Below, piece after piece: positions 9,900 to 19,739 of a stretch of 64,000 nt of DNA. The notes under the pieces are model-generated. The model was not told the DNA's origin and made no database searches. It was given only the letters and a program-made list of their open reading frames with translations. Position numbers and translations under genes: made by a program. Origin of the DNA: Brevibacterium sp. (lineage in GTDB: Bacteria > Actinomycetota > Actinomycetes > Actinomycetales > Brevibacteriaceae); NCBI RefSeq assembly GCF_031179145.1, contig NZ_JAPSIB010000002.1, forward strand, positions 1 to 64,000, written 5' to 3'. Each line of letters opens with the position of its first letter. Within the stretch, counting starts at the first letter, position 1.

Positions 9900-11198
9900 C
9901 TATGGGCGTTGATCATTCCACATTTCAGCGGTGTCGGCGGTGTGACGTGACTGACGTCGCGCCCGCACCCCGACGAGCACCGCGACGGCGAGCACGAGGA
10001 AGCCCATCACCGTGATCCAGGCGAACCCGCCGAGGGCGAGCAGCGGTCCGGCGAGAGCCGCAAGAGCGGCCGCGCCCAAGTTCATCCCCGCATCGGACAC
10101 ACCCTGAACGGGGACCCGGTGCTCGTCGTCGATCTCCGTCGTCAGCAGGGTGGATCCGGCGATGAGGCACGCCGACCACCCCAGGCCGAGTACGAACAGC
10201 GAGATCGAGAGTCGGAGGAAGGACGACTCCCCCAGCGCGTCGATGAACCCGAGGACCAGCGCGATCGCGAACAGGCCCTGCCCGAGGCCGATCACCGCCG
10301 ACGCGGAGTACTTGTCCGTGAGCAGACCGAAGACGGGGGACAGGCCGTACATGCCGAGGATGTGCCCTCCGATTGTGATGCCGATCAGTTCGAGACCGAG
10401 ACCGTGGTGGTCCATGTGCAGCGGTGTCATCACCATCGTCGAGACCATGATCATGTGACCGGTGACCACCGACAGCAGCCCCTTGAGAGCGCCCGGGGAC
10501 CGGCGGATGGCGGCCCAGGTCCCGCCTCGGCGAGCAGTGCGTGCCGGGGTCGCGCCGCTCGCCTGAGCCTCGGCGCTGCCGTGAGGCACGGCGGTCAGCG
10601 TCTTCATGCACAGGACGCTGACGACGGCGAGGGCGAAGACGACGGTCGAGATGATGAAGGGCCCCGACAGCGGGTCGATTCCCAGTGCCCGTCCCAGCCG
10701 GGCCCCCGGCTCGGAGAGATTGGGCCCCAGCACCGATCCGATCGTCGTCGCCCACACGACCACCGACATGGCCGAGCCCCTGAGGTGCTCCGGGGCGGAG
10801 TCGGTGGCGGCATAGCGGCTCTGCAGCCCGGAGGCGGTGGCTGCTCCGAAGCAGCCCATCCCGACGAAGAAGAGGATGTCGATTCCGATGATCACGGCGC
10901 CGACGATGAGCAGCGCTCCGGCCAGGGCCAGGCCGTAGCCGCAGCTGAGCGCCAAGCGACGCGAACGTCGCACGGCCAGCCGGGCCAGGGGCACGGCGAG
11001 GATCCCGGCACCGAGGATGGAGGCCGTCTGCGCGAAACCGGCGAGTTCGGTGCGCCCGGTCAGACGTTCGGCGAGGATCCCGCCGACGGCGAAGCCGGTG
11101 GCGATTCCGATGCCGGAGAACAGTTGTGCGAGGCTCAGCGCCCACTGATTGCGACGAAAGGCCGAACTCGTCGCTTCTGCCCTGCTCACCCGCGGCAT
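9900..11198 (-). CDS. MFS permease
   Basis: A major facilitator superfamily protein of about 432 residues with 12 hydrophobic segments in two halves and a charged middle loop (about 205-230, with ARTARRGG). The first helix includes LAQLFSGIGIATGFAVGG. I chose ATG 11198 because GGGGAAAGGG sits six bases upstream; an in-frame ATG at 11237 adds 13 residues but has a poor ribosome site. The substrate cannot be read from sequence; the family includes drug and metabolite exporters. It is divergent from the MalY-like gene and lies upstream of infA on the same strand. Confidence 0.82.
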   Translation of the reverse strand: MPRVSRAEATSSAFRRNQWALSLAQLFSGIGIATGFAVGGILAERLTGRTELAGFAQTASILGAGILAVPLARLAVRRSRRLALSCGYGLALAGALLIVGAVIIGIDILFFVGMGCFGAATASGLQSRYAATDSAPEHLRGSAMSVVVWATTIGSVLGPNLSEPGARLGRALGIDPLSGPFIISTVVFALAVVSVLCMKTLTAVPHGSAEAQASGATPARTARRGGTWAAIRRSPGALKGLLSVVTGHMIMVSTMVMTPLHMDHHGLGLELIGITIGGHILGMYGLSPVFGLLTDKYSASAVIGLGQGLFAIALVLGFIDALGESSFLRLSISLFVLGLGWSACLIAGSTLLTTEIDDEHRVPVQGVSDAGMNLGAAALAALAGPLLALGGFAWITVMGFLVLAVAVLVGVRARRQSRHTADTAEMWNDQRP

Positions 11199-11394
11199 TC
11201 TCGCCCTTTCCCCTGTCCGTTTGTCACGCTCCCCCATCGTCTCACAGCCGCCTTGCTGCCGGCCGCACTCCCGGAACCCGTCACGGTGACATCTCGAGTC
11301 GCGAAGCCTGCCGCCGGACGGCCCGCGACTGCTAGCGTGAAACGTGGACAGGATTCATGAGAACACTGCGAACGCTGAAGGACGAGGGATCACG

Positions 11395-12546
11395 ATGCAC
11401 CAGTTGGATTCGATCACGGAGAGCTCATTGGTGGCCAAGGGCGGCCGCAAATGGTCGAGCTTCCCCGGCAGCCTCGGGGCGTTCATCGCGGAGATGGACT
11501 TCGGGGTCGCCCCAGTCGTGCGGGATGCGCTGCGCGAGCTCGACGAGCGCGACCTCTACGGCTATGCCCCCTACGGCACTGTCGCCGACCTCAGACAGGC
11601 GACCGCCGACTTCTACGCCGACTGCTACGGCTGGCAGTTCCCGAGCGAGACCGTGGAGCTCGCCAGCGATGTGCTCGCCGGCTTCATCGGGGTCCTCCAG
11701 TTCCTCACCCCGGCCGACACCCCCATCGTCCTCCCCACGCCGGCCTACATGCCGTTCTTCGACGTCGCCCGGGTCGTCGGCCGCGAACTCATCCAGGTGC
11801 CGATGAAGCGGCAGGAGGACGTCTGGGCGCTCGACCTCGACGCCATCGACGCCGCGCTGACGCCCGGGGCTGTCTTCGTCCTGTGCAATCCGCACAACCC
11901 GATCGGCAAGGTCTACACCGAACAGGAGCTGCTCTCCATCGCCGAGGTGGTCGACCGCAACCGAGCGCGGGTCTTCTCCGATGAGATCCATGCTCCGCTC
12001 GTCTACTCCCCTGCCCGACACAGGCCCTACGCCTCCCTCACAGACGTCACGGCGTCGCACACGGTGACGGCGACGGCGGCGTCGAAGGCGTTCAACATCC
12101 CCGGGCTCAAGTGCGCACAGCTGATCCTGACCAACGACGACGACCGAGCGGTGTGGAAGCGGATGGGCGGATTCGTCTCCGGCGCCGCGTCGAATCCCGG
12201 CATCCTCGCCACGACCGCGGCCTACACGAAGGGCGGGGACTGGCTGGCGGAGATCACCGACTACCTGAGGGGAAATCGGGAACTGCTCTCGGACCTCATA
12301 GCCGACCATCTTCCCAGGGCCTCCTACATCGCGCCCGAGGGCACGTACCTGGCCTGGCTGGACCTGCGCGGCTACGGCATCGAATCCGACCTGGCCGGGC
12401 ACTTCACCGCGCACGCGAAGGTCGCGATCACCGAGGGGCGGCTGTGCGGCGAGGTCGGGCAGGGACACATCCGCCTCAACTTCGCCCTTCCCCGTCCTCT
12501 GCTCAAGCAAGCGGTGGAGCGCATCGGCGCTGCCGTCGCCTCCTGA
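11395..12546 (+). CDS. MalY/PatB-type PLP-dependent C-S lyase (aminotransferase class I/II fold)
   Basis: 383 residues from ATG 11395, preceded by GAGGG at a good distance; a GTG further upstream has no site. The fold is aminotransferase class I/II: IAEMDFGVAP at 31-40 is the MalY/PatB-type N-terminus, CNPHNPIGKVYT lies near 164-175, SDEIHAP near 195-201, and SKAFNIPG holds the PLP lysine K231. Family members cleave cystathionine or cysteine conjugates to thiol, ammonia and pyruvate. In a Brevibacterium-like organism this could supply volatile sulfur compounds or methionine, but that is inference. TAGCGT at 11331-11336 is a possible -10. A perfect 16-bp hairpin follows the stop. Confidence 0.85.
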   Translation: MHQLDSITESSLVAKGGRKWSSFPGSLGAFIAEMDFGVAPVVRDALRELDERDLYGYAPYGTVADLRQATADFYADCYGWQFPSETVELASDVLAGFIGVLQFLTPADTPIVLPTPAYMPFFDVARVVGRELIQVPMKRQEDVWALDLDAIDAALTPGAVFVLCNPHNPIGKVYTEQELLSIAEVVDRNRARVFSDEIHAPLVYSPARHRPYASLTDVTASHTVTATAASKAFNIPGLKCAQLILTNDDDRAVWKRMGGFVSGAASNPGILATTAAYTKGGDWLAEITDYLRGNRELLSDLIADHLPRASYIAPEGTYLAWLDLRGYGIESDLAGHFTAHAKVAITEGRLCGEVGQGHIRLNFALPRPLLKQAVERIGAAVAS

Positions 12547-12564
12547 GACTGCCCCCTGAGACAC

Positions 12565-12600
12565 CTGAGCGGATCAGCTCGATCGAGCTGATCCGCTCAG
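12565..12600. terminator. Bidirectional terminator, MalY-like gene / map
   Basis: A perfect 16-bp stem (12565-12580 with 12585-12600) with a GATC loop lies in the 72 bp between two convergent genes. Its symmetry lets it serve both directions. There is no U-tract. Confidence 0.75.
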
Positions 12601-12618
12601 TCTGCTCCGGCGACCGTG

Positions 12619-13449
12619 TCAGTCGACGGGAACCGGGACGATCCCGAAGGGCGCGAGCCCGGCCGCTCCCCCGTCCTCGGCAGTGAGCACCCAGACCCCG
12701 CCCTCGTGGCGAGCGACGCTGTGCTCCCAATGACTGGCGCGCGAACCGTCGGCGGTGACGACGGTCCAGTCGTCGCCGAGAGTCCTGCTCTCCGGCGATC
12801 CTGCAGTGAGCATGGGCTCGATCGCGAGGCACATCCCCGGTTTGATCCGCGGTCCGTTGGATTTCGCCCGGTAGTTGAGCACCTCGGGCGCCATGTGCAT
12901 CGACGAGCCGATCCCGTGACCCGTGAATTCCTCCACGAGTCCGAAGTCGGGAGCGTGCTCACTCACGTGGTCGTCGATGGCGTCACCGATGTCGGACACT
13001 CGGGTGCCCGTGGCGAAGGCGGCGATGCCGGCCCACATGGCGGCCTCAGTGGCCTGGGACAGCGCCCGATCGACAGCGCTGCCGCAGTTCTCGCCGCCGA
13101 CGATCATCGTGAAGGCAGAGTCCCCGTGGAAGCCATCGACGATGGCTCCCCCGTCGATCGAGACGAGGTCTCCGGGCTCGAGCACCCGCGAACCCGGGAT
13201 CCCGTGCACGATCTCCTCGTTGACAGAGATGCACAGCACGGCGGGGAACCCCTGGTAGCCCTTGAAGTTCGACCGAGCGCCCGCCTCGGAGATGACGGCT
13301 TCAGCGGCGGCGTCCACCTCCGCGGTGGTGGCTCCGGGAACGGCGGCCCGGCGGGCGGCATCGAGGGCCGCTCGCGTGACGAGCCCCGCTCTGCGCATGG
13401 AGCGCAGCTGTGCGGGGCTCTTCAGTTCGATCCTGGGACCGAAGATCAT
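12619..13449 (-). CDS. map: Methionine aminopeptidase, type I
   Basis: 276 residues. It removes initiator methionine from nascent proteins. It has the pita-bread metalloprotease ligands: SIDGGAIVDGFHGDSAFT (first two Asp ligands), TGHGIGSSMHMAPE (His ligand), AIEPML (Glu ligand) and HWEHSVARHEGG (last Glu region). It overlaps adk by 4 bp (ATGA), so the pair is translationally coupled. Downstream the order departs from the norm: a convergent gene and a terminator, rather than infA. Confidence 0.97.
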   Translation of the reverse strand: MIFGPRIELKSPAQLRSMRRAGLVTRAALDAARRAAVPGATTAEVDAAAEAVISEAGARSNFKGYQGFPAVLCISVNEEIVHGIPGSRVLEPGDLVSIDGGAIVDGFHGDSAFTMIVGGENCGSAVDRALSQATEAAMWAGIAAFATGTRVSDIGDAIDDHVSEHAPDFGLVEEFTGHGIGSSMHMAPEVLNYRAKSNGPRIKPGMCLAIEPMLTAGSPESRTLGDDWTVVTADGSRASHWEHSVARHEGGVWVLTAEDGGAAGLAPFGIVPVPVD

Positions 13450-14012
13450 CGAATGACGTCGAGGATGCGGTCGGTGATCGCGGAGACCTCACCGAGGCCG
13501 TCGACCTGGCGCAGCAGTCCGCGCTCGCGGTAGACGGCCGTCAGCGGCTGCGTCTGCTCGGCGTAGACGTCGAGGCGATGGCGGATGACGTCCTCGTTGT
13601 CATCGCTGCGGCCTTCCTTCTGCGCGCGGGCGAGCAGCCGGGCGACGACCTCGTCGGTGTCGGCGGTGAGCTCGACGACGTGCTCGATCTCCACGCCCTG
13701 CTCGGCGAGAATCCGGTCGAGCTCAGTCACCTGCGCGGTCGTGCGCGGGTAGCCGTCGAGGAGGAAGCCGTCCGCAGCGTCGTCCTGGGCCAATCGATCG
13801 GCGACCATCTTGTTGGTCACCTCGTCGGGAACGTATTCGCCGGCGTCCATGTAGCGCTTGGCGAGCTGTCCGAGTTCTGTCTCACCCTTGACGTTGGCTC
13901 GGAAGATGTCTCCCGTCGAGATGGCCGGGATGCTCAGGGCCTCGGCGAGCCGAGCCGCCTGGGTGCCTTTACCGGCGCCGGGCGGGCCGATCAGGATGAT
14001 GCGTGAACTCAT
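13446..14012 (-). CDS. adk: Adenylate kinase
   Basis: 188 residues. It interconverts ATP, AMP and ADP. The P-loop GPPGAGKGTQAARLAE spans about 9-24, AMP-binding ISTGDIFRANV follows, and the lid is the short form: no zinc-Cys insert is present (length 188 against about 214 for long-lid enzymes). FLLDGYPRTTAQ is the conserved core. It lies between secY (31 bp) and map (overlap), the standard spc-operon tail. Confidence 0.97.
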   Translation of the reverse strand: MSSRIILIGPPGAGKGTQAARLAEALSIPAISTGDIFRANVKGETELGQLAKRYMDAGEYVPDEVTNKMVADRLAQDDAADGFLLDGYPRTTAQVTELDRILAEQGVEIEHVVELTADTDEVVARLLARAQKEGRSDDNEDVIRHRLDVYAEQTQPLTAVYRERGLLRQVDGLGEVSAITDRILDVIR

Positions 14013-14043
14013 GAGTGTCCTTCCGTTGGGTGTCCGCGGCTGA

Positions 14044-15345
14044 TCAGCGCAGCAGACCTTCGTAGTGGCGCTGCTGCATCTGCGCGTCGATCTGCTTGAC
14101 GGTCTCGAGACCGACTCCCACCACGATCAGCAGCGAGGTGCCGCCGAAGGGGAAGTTCTGATTCGCGTTGATGAGGATCAGTGCGATCAGCGGGATCAGA
14201 GCGACGAAAGCCAGGTAGAGCGAGCCCGGGAAGTTGATGCGGCTGAGTACATAGCTCAGGTAGTCAGCGGTGGGGCGGCCGGCGCGGATGCCGGGGATGA
14301 AGCCGCCGTACTTCTTCATGTTGTCCGCGACCTCCTCCGGGTTGAAGGTGATCGCGACGTAGAAGTAGGCGAAGAAGATCGTCAGCAGGGCGTAGATCGT
14401 GATGTAGATCGGATGATCGCCGCGGGTGAAGTAGGTGTTGATCCATTCGACCCACTTCGTCTGCGGATCGAAGAACTGGGCGATGAGGCTCGGCAGGTAG
14501 AGGACCGATGAGGCGAAGATCACGGGGATCACGCCGGCCATGTTGACCTTGATCGGGATGTAGGTCGAGGTCCCGCCGAACATCCGGCGGCCGACCATGC
14601 GCTTGGCGTATTGGACTGGAATCCGGCGCTGCGACTGCTCGACGAAGACGACGAGTGCGACAAGGACGAGTCCGACGGCGAGGACGAGGAGGAAGATGTC
14701 CGGACCCTGCTCGCGGAAGATCGCGCCCAGCGAGGATGGGAACGCTGCAGCCACGGAGATGAAGATGAGCAGCGACATGCCGTTGCCGACGCCGTGCTCG
14801 GTGATCTGCTCGCCCAGCCACATGATCAGGCCGGTGCCGGCGGTCAGGGTGAGCACCATGATGGTGATCCCCCACCAGGTGTCGTTGGTGATCAGATCGG
14901 TGCAGCCCTCGACGTTGCCGAACAGGGCACCGGAGCGCACTGTGGCGATCAGCGTCGTGGAGTTGAGGATCGCCAGGCCGATGGTCAGGTACCGGGTGTA
15001 CTGCGTGAGTTTGGCCTGCCCCGAGGCGCCTTCCTTGTGGAGTGCCTCGAAGCGCGGGATGACCACGCGCAGCAGCTGCACGATGATGCTGGCAGTGATG
15101 TAGGGCATGATGCCCAGGGCGAAGATCGACAGCTGCAGCAGCGCACCGCCGCTGAACAGGTTGATCATCGCGAAGCCACCGGAGTTCAATTGCGGGGACG
15201 CGACGCACTCCTGGACCTGGGAATAGTCGATTCCCGGAGTGGGGATGAACGAACCGAGCCTGAAGATGACGAGGATCCCCAGGGTGAAGAGGAGTTTGTT
15301 CCTCAGGTCGGGCGTTCTGAATGCCCTCCGAATTGCGCCGATCAA
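14044..15345 (-). CDS. secY: Preprotein translocase subunit SecY
   Basis: 433 residues with ten transmembrane helices. It forms the protein-conducting channel with SecE and SecG. Visible marks include FIPTPGIDYSQVQ after helix 1, SIFALGIMPYITASIIVQLL, and GGFIPGIRAGRPTADYL in the large cytosolic loop that binds SecA or the ribosome. Length is normal. A 206-bp gap with an imperfect hairpin separates it from rplO. Confidence 0.98.
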   Translation of the reverse strand: MIGAIRRAFRTPDLRNKLLFTLGILVIFRLGSFIPTPGIDYSQVQECVASPQLNSGGFAMINLFSGGALLQLSIFALGIMPYITASIIVQLLRVVIPRFEALHKEGASGQAKLTQYTRYLTIGLAILNSTTLIATVRSGALFGNVEGCTDLITNDTWWGITIMVLTLTAGTGLIMWLGEQITEHGVGNGMSLLIFISVAAAFPSSLGAIFREQGPDIFLLVLAVGLVLVALVVFVEQSQRRIPVQYAKRMVGRRMFGGTSTYIPIKVNMAGVIPVIFASSVLYLPSLIAQFFDPQTKWVEWINTYFTRGDHPIYITIYALLTIFFAYFYVAITFNPEEVADNMKKYGGFIPGIRAGRPTADYLSYVLSRINFPGSLYLAFVALIPLIALILINANQNFPFGGTSLLIVVGVGLETVKQIDAQMQQRHYEGLLR

Positions 15346-15481
15346 GCGTCCTCCTCAGTGGGGGATGAAAGTCAGGGTCGCTCTCACGACCAGGAGAATG
15401 AGACAAATACCTGCAAAAGACTACCAGGATATGGTCGCCCCCTGCGAAACGGTCGGTGCCGCGGTATGCGGGGACGACGAA

Positions 15482-15507
15482 GGGACGGCCACCGAAGTGA
15501 CCGTCCC
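15482..15507 (-). terminator. Hairpin between rplO and secY
   Basis: An 11-bp stem with one mismatch (GGGACGGCCAC at 15482-15492 with GTGACCGTCCC at 15497-15507) and a CGAA loop. It sits 45 bp after the rplO stop and 137 bp before secY. It could weaken read-through from ribosomal genes into secY-adk-map or be a processing site. There is no U-tract. Confidence 0.4.
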
Positions 15508-15551
15508 CTCATGCTGTCCCTCACTCCCCCTGTGACCAGGGGGCGTGCGGA

Positions 15552-16004
15552 TCAGGCTTCGGTGGCGTTGCCGCCTGCAGCCTTGATCTTCTCCAGCGCG
15601 GAGCCGGAGAACTTGTCCGCAGTGATGTTCAGGGCCACGGTGATCTCACCGGTGCCGAGAACCTTCACGGGCTGCTTCGGACGCACAGCACCCTTGGCCA
15701 CCAGATCGGCGACGGTGACGTCACCGCCTTCCGGGAACAGGGCTGACAGCTTGTCGAGGTTGACAACCTGGAACGTCACCTTGGCGGGGTTCTTGAACCC
15801 ACGCAGCTTCGGCAGACGCATGTGCATCGGGGTCTGTCCACCCTCGAAGCCGTGCGGAACCTGGTAACGGGCACTGGTGCCCTTGGTTCCGCGGCCGGCG
15901 GTCTTGCCCTTGGAGCCTTCACCACGACCCACACGGGTCTTGGCGGTCTTGGCGCCGGGGGCAGGACGGAGATCGTGGACCTTGAGTGCGTCGTTGTTCG
16001 ACAT
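15552..16004 (-). CDS. rplO: 50S ribosomal protein L15
   Basis: 150 residues: [20 protein letters not shown], the glycine-rich [10 protein letters not shown], and a folded C-terminus ending in GNATEA. L15 helps assemble the central protuberance region of the large subunit. It is one base past rpmD and is the last ribosomal gene of the spc cluster before secY. Confidence 0.98.
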   Translation of the reverse strand: MSNNDALKVHDLRPAPGAKTAKTRVGRGEGSKGKTAGRGTKGTSARYQVPHGFEGGQTPMHMRLPKLRGFKNPAKVTFQVVNLDKLSALFPEGGDVTVADLVAKGAVRPKQPVKVLGTGEITVALNITADKFSGSALEKIKAAGGNATEA

Positions 16005-16005
16005 A

Positions 16006-16188
16006 TCAATCCACCTCTTCCACAGTCACGAGGTGACGCACGACGTTGATCATTCCCCGGATCTCCGGGCGATCTTCATGCACCACCACATCGTTGATCC
16101 GCTTCAGCCCGAGCGAACGCAGCGAGTCCCGCTGGTTCTGCTTGCCGCCGATGTCGGATTTCCGCTGGGTTATCTTGAGCTTTGCCAT
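16006..16188 (-). CDS. rpmD: 50S ribosomal protein L30
   Basis: 60 residues: [48 protein letters not shown]. This is the small bacterial L30. It overlaps the rpsE stop by one base and is immediately followed by rplO, so translation is probably coupled along the spc operon. Confidence 0.97.
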   Translation of the reverse strand: MAKLKITQRKSDIGGKQNQRDSLRSLGLKRINDVVVHEDRPEIRGMINVVRHLVTVEEVD

Positions 16189-16886
16189 CAGGCCTTCGCC
16201 CCGCTTTCAGCAGCCGCACGCAGGAGAGCGTGAGGAGCGACCTCGTCCACGGGCAGTCCACGGCGAGCCGCGACTTCCTCGGGGCGCTCGAGGCTCTGCA
16301 GAGCCTTGATCGCAGCGTGGACGATGTTGATTGCGTTCGAGGATCCCAGCGACTTGGACAGGATGTCCTGGACGCCGGCGCAGTCGAGGACTGCACGCAC
16401 GGGACCACCGGCGATCACACCGGTACCGGGGGCAGCCGGACGGAGCAGGACGACGCCTGCCGCGGCTTCACCCTGAACCGGGTGCGGAATGGTCTTCTGG
16501 ATGCGGGGAACGCGGAAGAAGTTCTTCTTCGCCTCCTCGACACCCTTGGCGATGGCGGCAGGAACTTCCTTCGCCTTGCCGTAGCCCATGCCGACCATGC
16601 CGTCGCCGTCACCGACCACGACGAGAGCGGTGAAGGAGAACCGACGTCCACCCTTGACCACCTTCGACACGCGGTTGATCGTGACGACGTGCTCGATGAA
16701 CTGGCTCTTCTCCTCGCGGTCACCGCGACCACCGCGTCCGCGGCCATCGCCACGTCCACGGCCCTGGCCGCCCTGACCGCCCTGGCCGCGACCGTCACCG
16801 CGACCGCGGCCTCCGCGGTCACCGCTGTTGTCGTTGCGGGTCTCGGCAGCAGGTGCCTGCTGCTCTTTGTTCTCTTCAGTGCTCAT
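16188..16886 (-). CDS. rpsE: 30S ribosomal protein S5
   Basis: 232 residues. The S5 core starts near 60 ([53 protein letters not shown]). S5 helps keep decoding accurate and has mRNA helicase activity with S3 and S4. The first 55 residues are an unusual Gly/Arg/Asp/Gln repeat tract with RGRGDGRG and GQGGQGGQG; such low-complexity extensions occur in actinobacterial S5 and vary in length. It overlaps rplR by 4 bp. Confidence 0.98.
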   Translation of the reverse strand: MSTEENKEQQAPAAETRNDNSGDRGGRGRGDGRGQGGQGGQGRGRGDGRGRGGRGDREEKSQFIEHVVTINRVSKVVKGGRRFSFTALVVVGDGDGMVGMGYGKAKEVPAAIAKGVEEAKKNFFRVPRIQKTIPHPVQGEAAAGVVLLRPAAPGTGVIAGGPVRAVLDCAGVQDILSKSLGSSNAINIVHAAIKALQSLERPEEVAARRGLPVDEVAPHALLRAAAESGAKA

Positions 16887-17263
16887 AGGGCCAATCCTCC
16901 TTCACGGGCACCTTCGGCGATCGCCTGCACGCGACCGTGGTAGGCGTTGCCGCCTCGGTCGAAGACGACGGATTCCACGCCGGCTTCCTTGGCGCGCTGA
17001 GCGACCAGCTCGCCGACCTTGCGGGCCTTGCTGGTCTTGTCTGCCTCGAGTGCGCGCAGGTCGGCTTCCATGGTGGAGGCCGATGCCAAGGTCTTGCCGA
17101 CGGTGTCGTCGATGACCTGGACAAAGACGTGGCGCGTGGAACGAGTCACTGAGAGACGAGGGCGTTCCGCCGTACCGCTGACATGCTTGCGCAGACGAAC
17201 GTGACGACGCTTGCGGGCCGCAGCCCTGCCCTTGCCGTAGCTTTCCTTCTTGCCAAAGGCCAT
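16883..17263 (-). CDS. rplR: 50S ribosomal protein L18
   Basis: 126 residues with basic N-terminal [20 protein letters not shown] and [18 protein letters not shown], ending [20 protein letters not shown]18 binds 5S rRNA with L5. It follows rplF by 2 bp and overlaps rpsE. Confidence 0.98.
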   Translation of the reverse strand: MAFGKKESYGKGRAAARKRRHVRLRKHVSGTAERPRLSVTRSTRHVFVQVIDDTVGKTLASASTMEADLRALEADKTSKARKVGELVAQRAKEAGVESVVFDRGGNAYHGRVQAIAEGAREGGLAL

Positions 17264-17265
17264 CT

Positions 17266-17802
17266 CTACTTACCAGCCTTTCCGACCTTGCGACGGACAT
17301 TTTCGCCGGCGTAGCGCACACCCTTGCCCTTGTAGGGCTCAGGCTTGCGCAGCTTCCGGATGTTGGCGGCGGTCTCGCCGACCAGCTGCTTGTCGATGCC
17401 GTGGACAGCCAGCTTGGTCTGCCCGTCGACGGTGAAGGAGATTCCCTCAGGCGCCTCGACGGTGATCGGGTGGCTGTAGCCGAGGGCGAACTCGAGGTTC
17501 GATCCCTTGGCCTGGACACGGTAACCGGTGCCGACGATCTCGAGGCCCTTCGAGTAGCCCTCGGTCACACCGATGACCATGTTGTTGATCAGGGTGCGGG
17601 ACAGCCCGTGCAGCGAACGGGATTCCCGCTCGTCGTTCGGACGGGTCACGGTCACGACACTGTCGTCGAGCGATACGGTGATCGGCTCGGCGATGGTGAC
17701 GGACAGTTCTCCCTTGGGTCCCTTGACCGCGACGTCCTGGCCGTCGATCTTGACCTCTACGCCACTGGGAACGGAGATCGGGTTCTTGCCAATACGTGAC
17801 AT
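17266..17802 (-). CDS. rplF: 50S ribosomal protein L6
   Basis: 178 residues with the duplicated L6 fold: [20 protein letters not shown], then [20 protein letters not shown] and the signature [20 protein letters not shown]6 lies at the factor-binding stalk base. Length is normal. The gap to rpsH is 15 bp. Confidence 0.98.
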   Translation of the reverse strand: MSRIGKNPISVPSGVEVKIDGQDVAVKGPKGELSVTIAEPITVSLDDSVVTVTRPNDERESRSLHGLSRTLINNMVIGVTEGYSKGLEIVGTGYRVQAKGSNLEFALGYSHPITVEAPEGISFTVDGQTKLAVHGIDKQLVGETAANIRKLRKPEPYKGKGVRYAGENVRRKVGKAGK

Positions 17803-17817
17803 GTCTTCTCTCCTTCC

Positions 17818-18216
17818 TTACCAGACGTAGGCGAGGACTTCCCCACCCACACCCTTCTTGGCGGCCTGGCGGTCGGTCAGGAGACCTGACGACGTCGACA
17901 GGATGGCGATGCCGAGTCCACCGAGGACCTTGGGCAGGTTGGTCGACTTCGCGTAAACGCGCAGACCTGGCTTCGACACACGGCGCAGGCCGGCGATCGA
18001 ACGCTCACGGTTGGGACCGAACTTGAGGTCCAGGCGAAGGGTCTTCCCGACCTGAGCGTCTTCGACGCTCCAGCCGGTGATGTAGCCTTCGGTCTTGAGG
18101 ATCTCGGCGATGTTGGATTTCAGCTTCGAGAACGGCATGCTGACGTCCTCGTGGTAAGCCGAGTTGGCGTTCCGCAGACGTGTCAACATGTCTGCGACTG
18201 GATCAGTCATTGTCAT
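17818..18216 (-). CDS. rpsH: 30S ribosomal protein S8
   Basis: 132 residues: [20 protein letters not shown] at the start and [20 protein letters not shown] near the end, the S8 signature. S8 binds the central domain of 16S rRNA and, in other bacteria, represses the spc operon. Only 67 bp separate it from rplE, so the S14 gene usually found between them is absent. Confidence 0.98.
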   Translation of the reverse strand: MTMTDPVADMLTRLRNANSAYHEDVSMPFSKLKSNIAEILKTEGYITGWSVEDAQVGKTLRLDLKFGPNRERSIAGLRRVSKPGLRVYAKSTNLPKVLGGLGIAILSTSSGLLTDRQAAKKGVGGEVLAYVW

Positions 18217-18283
18217 TTGGGCTCTAGCCCTTCCTCGTCACGGTTTCCGCCCACAATCTGTGCTTGGACCTGCGACGTAGCGA

Positions 18284-18853
18284 TTAGTTTGTCTTGAACG
18301 GGAACCCGAGGTGACGCAGCAGTGCACGTCCCTCGTCGTCGGTCTTCGCTGTGGTCACAACGGTGATATCCATACCTCGGACGCGGTCGATCCGGTCCTG
18401 GTCGATCTCGTGGAACATGGACTGCTCCGTGAGACCGAAGGTGTAGTTACCGTTCCCGTCGAACTGACGATCCGAGAGTCCGCGGAAGTCGCGGATACGC
18501 GGAAGAGCCAGAGTGATGACACGGTCAACGAACTCCCACATCCGAGCGCCGCGCATGGTGACGTGGGCTCCGATGGGCTGACCTTCGCGCAGCTTGAACT
18601 GGGCGATGGACTTCCGTGCGCGGGTCACGATCGGCTTCTGACCGGTGATCAGAGTCAGATCGTTGATTGCGCCTTCGATCAGCTTCGAATCGCGTGCTGC
18701 GTCACCCACACCCATGTTCACGACGACCTTGGTCAGTCCGGGAACCTGCATCGGGTTGGCATAGTTGAACTCGTCCTGCAGCTTGGCCACGATCTCTTCG
18801 CGGTAGAGCTGCTTGAGGCGTGGCGCTGGACGGTTGGTGGTTGTCTCCGTCAT
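18284..18853 (-). CDS. rplE: 50S ribosomal protein L5
   Basis: 189 residues: [58 protein letters not shown], ending [10 protein letters not shown]5 binds 5S rRNA and contacts the P-site tRNA. It overlaps the rplX stop codon by one base. Confidence 0.98.
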   Translation of the reverse strand: MTETTTNRPAPRLKQLYREEIVAKLQDEFNYANPMQVPGLTKVVVNMGVGDAARDSKLIEGAINDLTLITGQKPIVTRARKSIAQFKLREGQPIGAHVTMRGARMWEFVDRVITLALPRIRDFRGLSDRQFDGNGNYTFGLTEQSMFHEIDQDRIDRVRGMDITVVTTAKTDDEGRALLRHLGFPFKTN

Positions 18854-19221
18854 CAGATCTCCTCCCCGGTACGACGCGAGTAGCGGACCCGGATGGTCTT
18901 GGTGCGACCATCGCGTTCCACGGTCTCCTCGCGGTATCCGACGCGGGTGGGCTTGTTGTCCTTGGGATCAACGAGCGCCACGTTGGACACGTGGATGGGG
19001 GCTTCGTGGGTCTCACGGCCGCCGGCGGAGCCGCCGGCCTGAGTCTGCGTAGCCTTCTTGTGCTTGATCACGCGGTTGACGCCCTCAACGAGGACGCGAT
19101 TGCGGTCGGGGTAGACGGCAAGGACCTTGCCCTGCTTCCCACGGTCGCCACCACGTGACTGACGGGCGCCGGCGATCACCTGGACGAGGTCGCCCTTCTT
19201 GATCTTGAGCTTGTTCGCCAT
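18853..19221 (-). CDS. rplX: 50S ribosomal protein L24
   Basis: 122 residues with an N-terminal KOW motif ([39 protein letters not shown]). L24 is an assembly initiator at the tunnel exit. GGAGG ten bases upstream supports ATG 19221; a GTG at 19227, overlapping the rplN stop (GTGA), would add two residues. Confidence 0.97.
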   Translation of the reverse strand: MANKLKIKKGDLVQVIAGARQSRGGDRGKQGKVLAVYPDRNRVLVEGVNRVIKHKKATQTQAGGSAGGRETHEAPIHVSNVALVDPKDNKPTRVGYREETVERDGRTKTIRVRYSRRTGEEI

Positions 19222-19223
19222 GC

Positions 19224-19592
19224 TCACAACACCTCCGGTGCCAGGGAGACGATCTTCATGAACTTCTTGTCACGCAATTCGCGTCCCACGGGCCCGAAGA
19301 TACGGGTTCCGCGCGGCTCGCCATCGTTCTTGAGGATGACTGCTGCATTCTCGTCGAACTTGATGTACGAACCGTCCGGACGACGGCGTTCCTTGGCGGT
19401 GCGAACGATGACGGCCTTGACGACGTCACCCTTCTTCACGTTGCCGCCGGGGATTGCGTCTTTGACGGTTGCCACGATGGTGTCACCGATCGAGGCGTAG
19501 CGCCGACCGGAACCGCCGAGGATCCTGATGGCCAGGATCTCCTTCGCTCCGGTGTTGTCGGCGACTTTGAGTCGCGACTCCTGCTGAATCAC
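19224..19592 (-). CDS. rplN: 50S ribosomal protein L14
   Basis: 122 residues, the standard L14: [40 protein letters not shown], ending [11 protein letters not shown]14 bridges to the small subunit. It is preceded by 147 bp containing a strong hairpin, so transcription of the spc group (rplN onward) probably starts anew here. Confidence 0.98.
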   Translation of the reverse strand: MIQQESRLKVADNTGAKEILAIRILGGSGRRYASIGDTIVATVKDAIPGGNVKKGDVVKAVIVRTAKERRRPDGSYIKFDENAAVILKNDGEPRGTRIFGPVGRELRDKKFMKIVSLAPEVL

Positions 19593-19682
19593 TTTTCTCT
19601 CCTGTCGTCGCGCCGGTTCTCACGCTGATGCGCATGAGCCTTGCGGAACGGATTTTCGGACATTTCACCCCGTTCCCGGTAG

Positions 19683-19713
19683 CCGCCCACGGCTTGAGTC
19701 AAGCCGTGGGCGG
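19683..19713 (-). terminator. Hairpin between S10 and spc gene groups
   Basis: A perfect 14-bp stem (CCGCCCACGGCTTG at 19683-19696 with its complement at 19700-19713) with a 3-nt loop, further flanked by CCCGG/CCGGG. It sits 27 bp after the rpsQ stop and 91 bp before rplN. It probably ends the S10 transcript or attenuates read-through into spc. Confidence 0.65.
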
Positions 19714-19739
19714 GACCGGGTGGGAGGGGTGGCGTTGGC

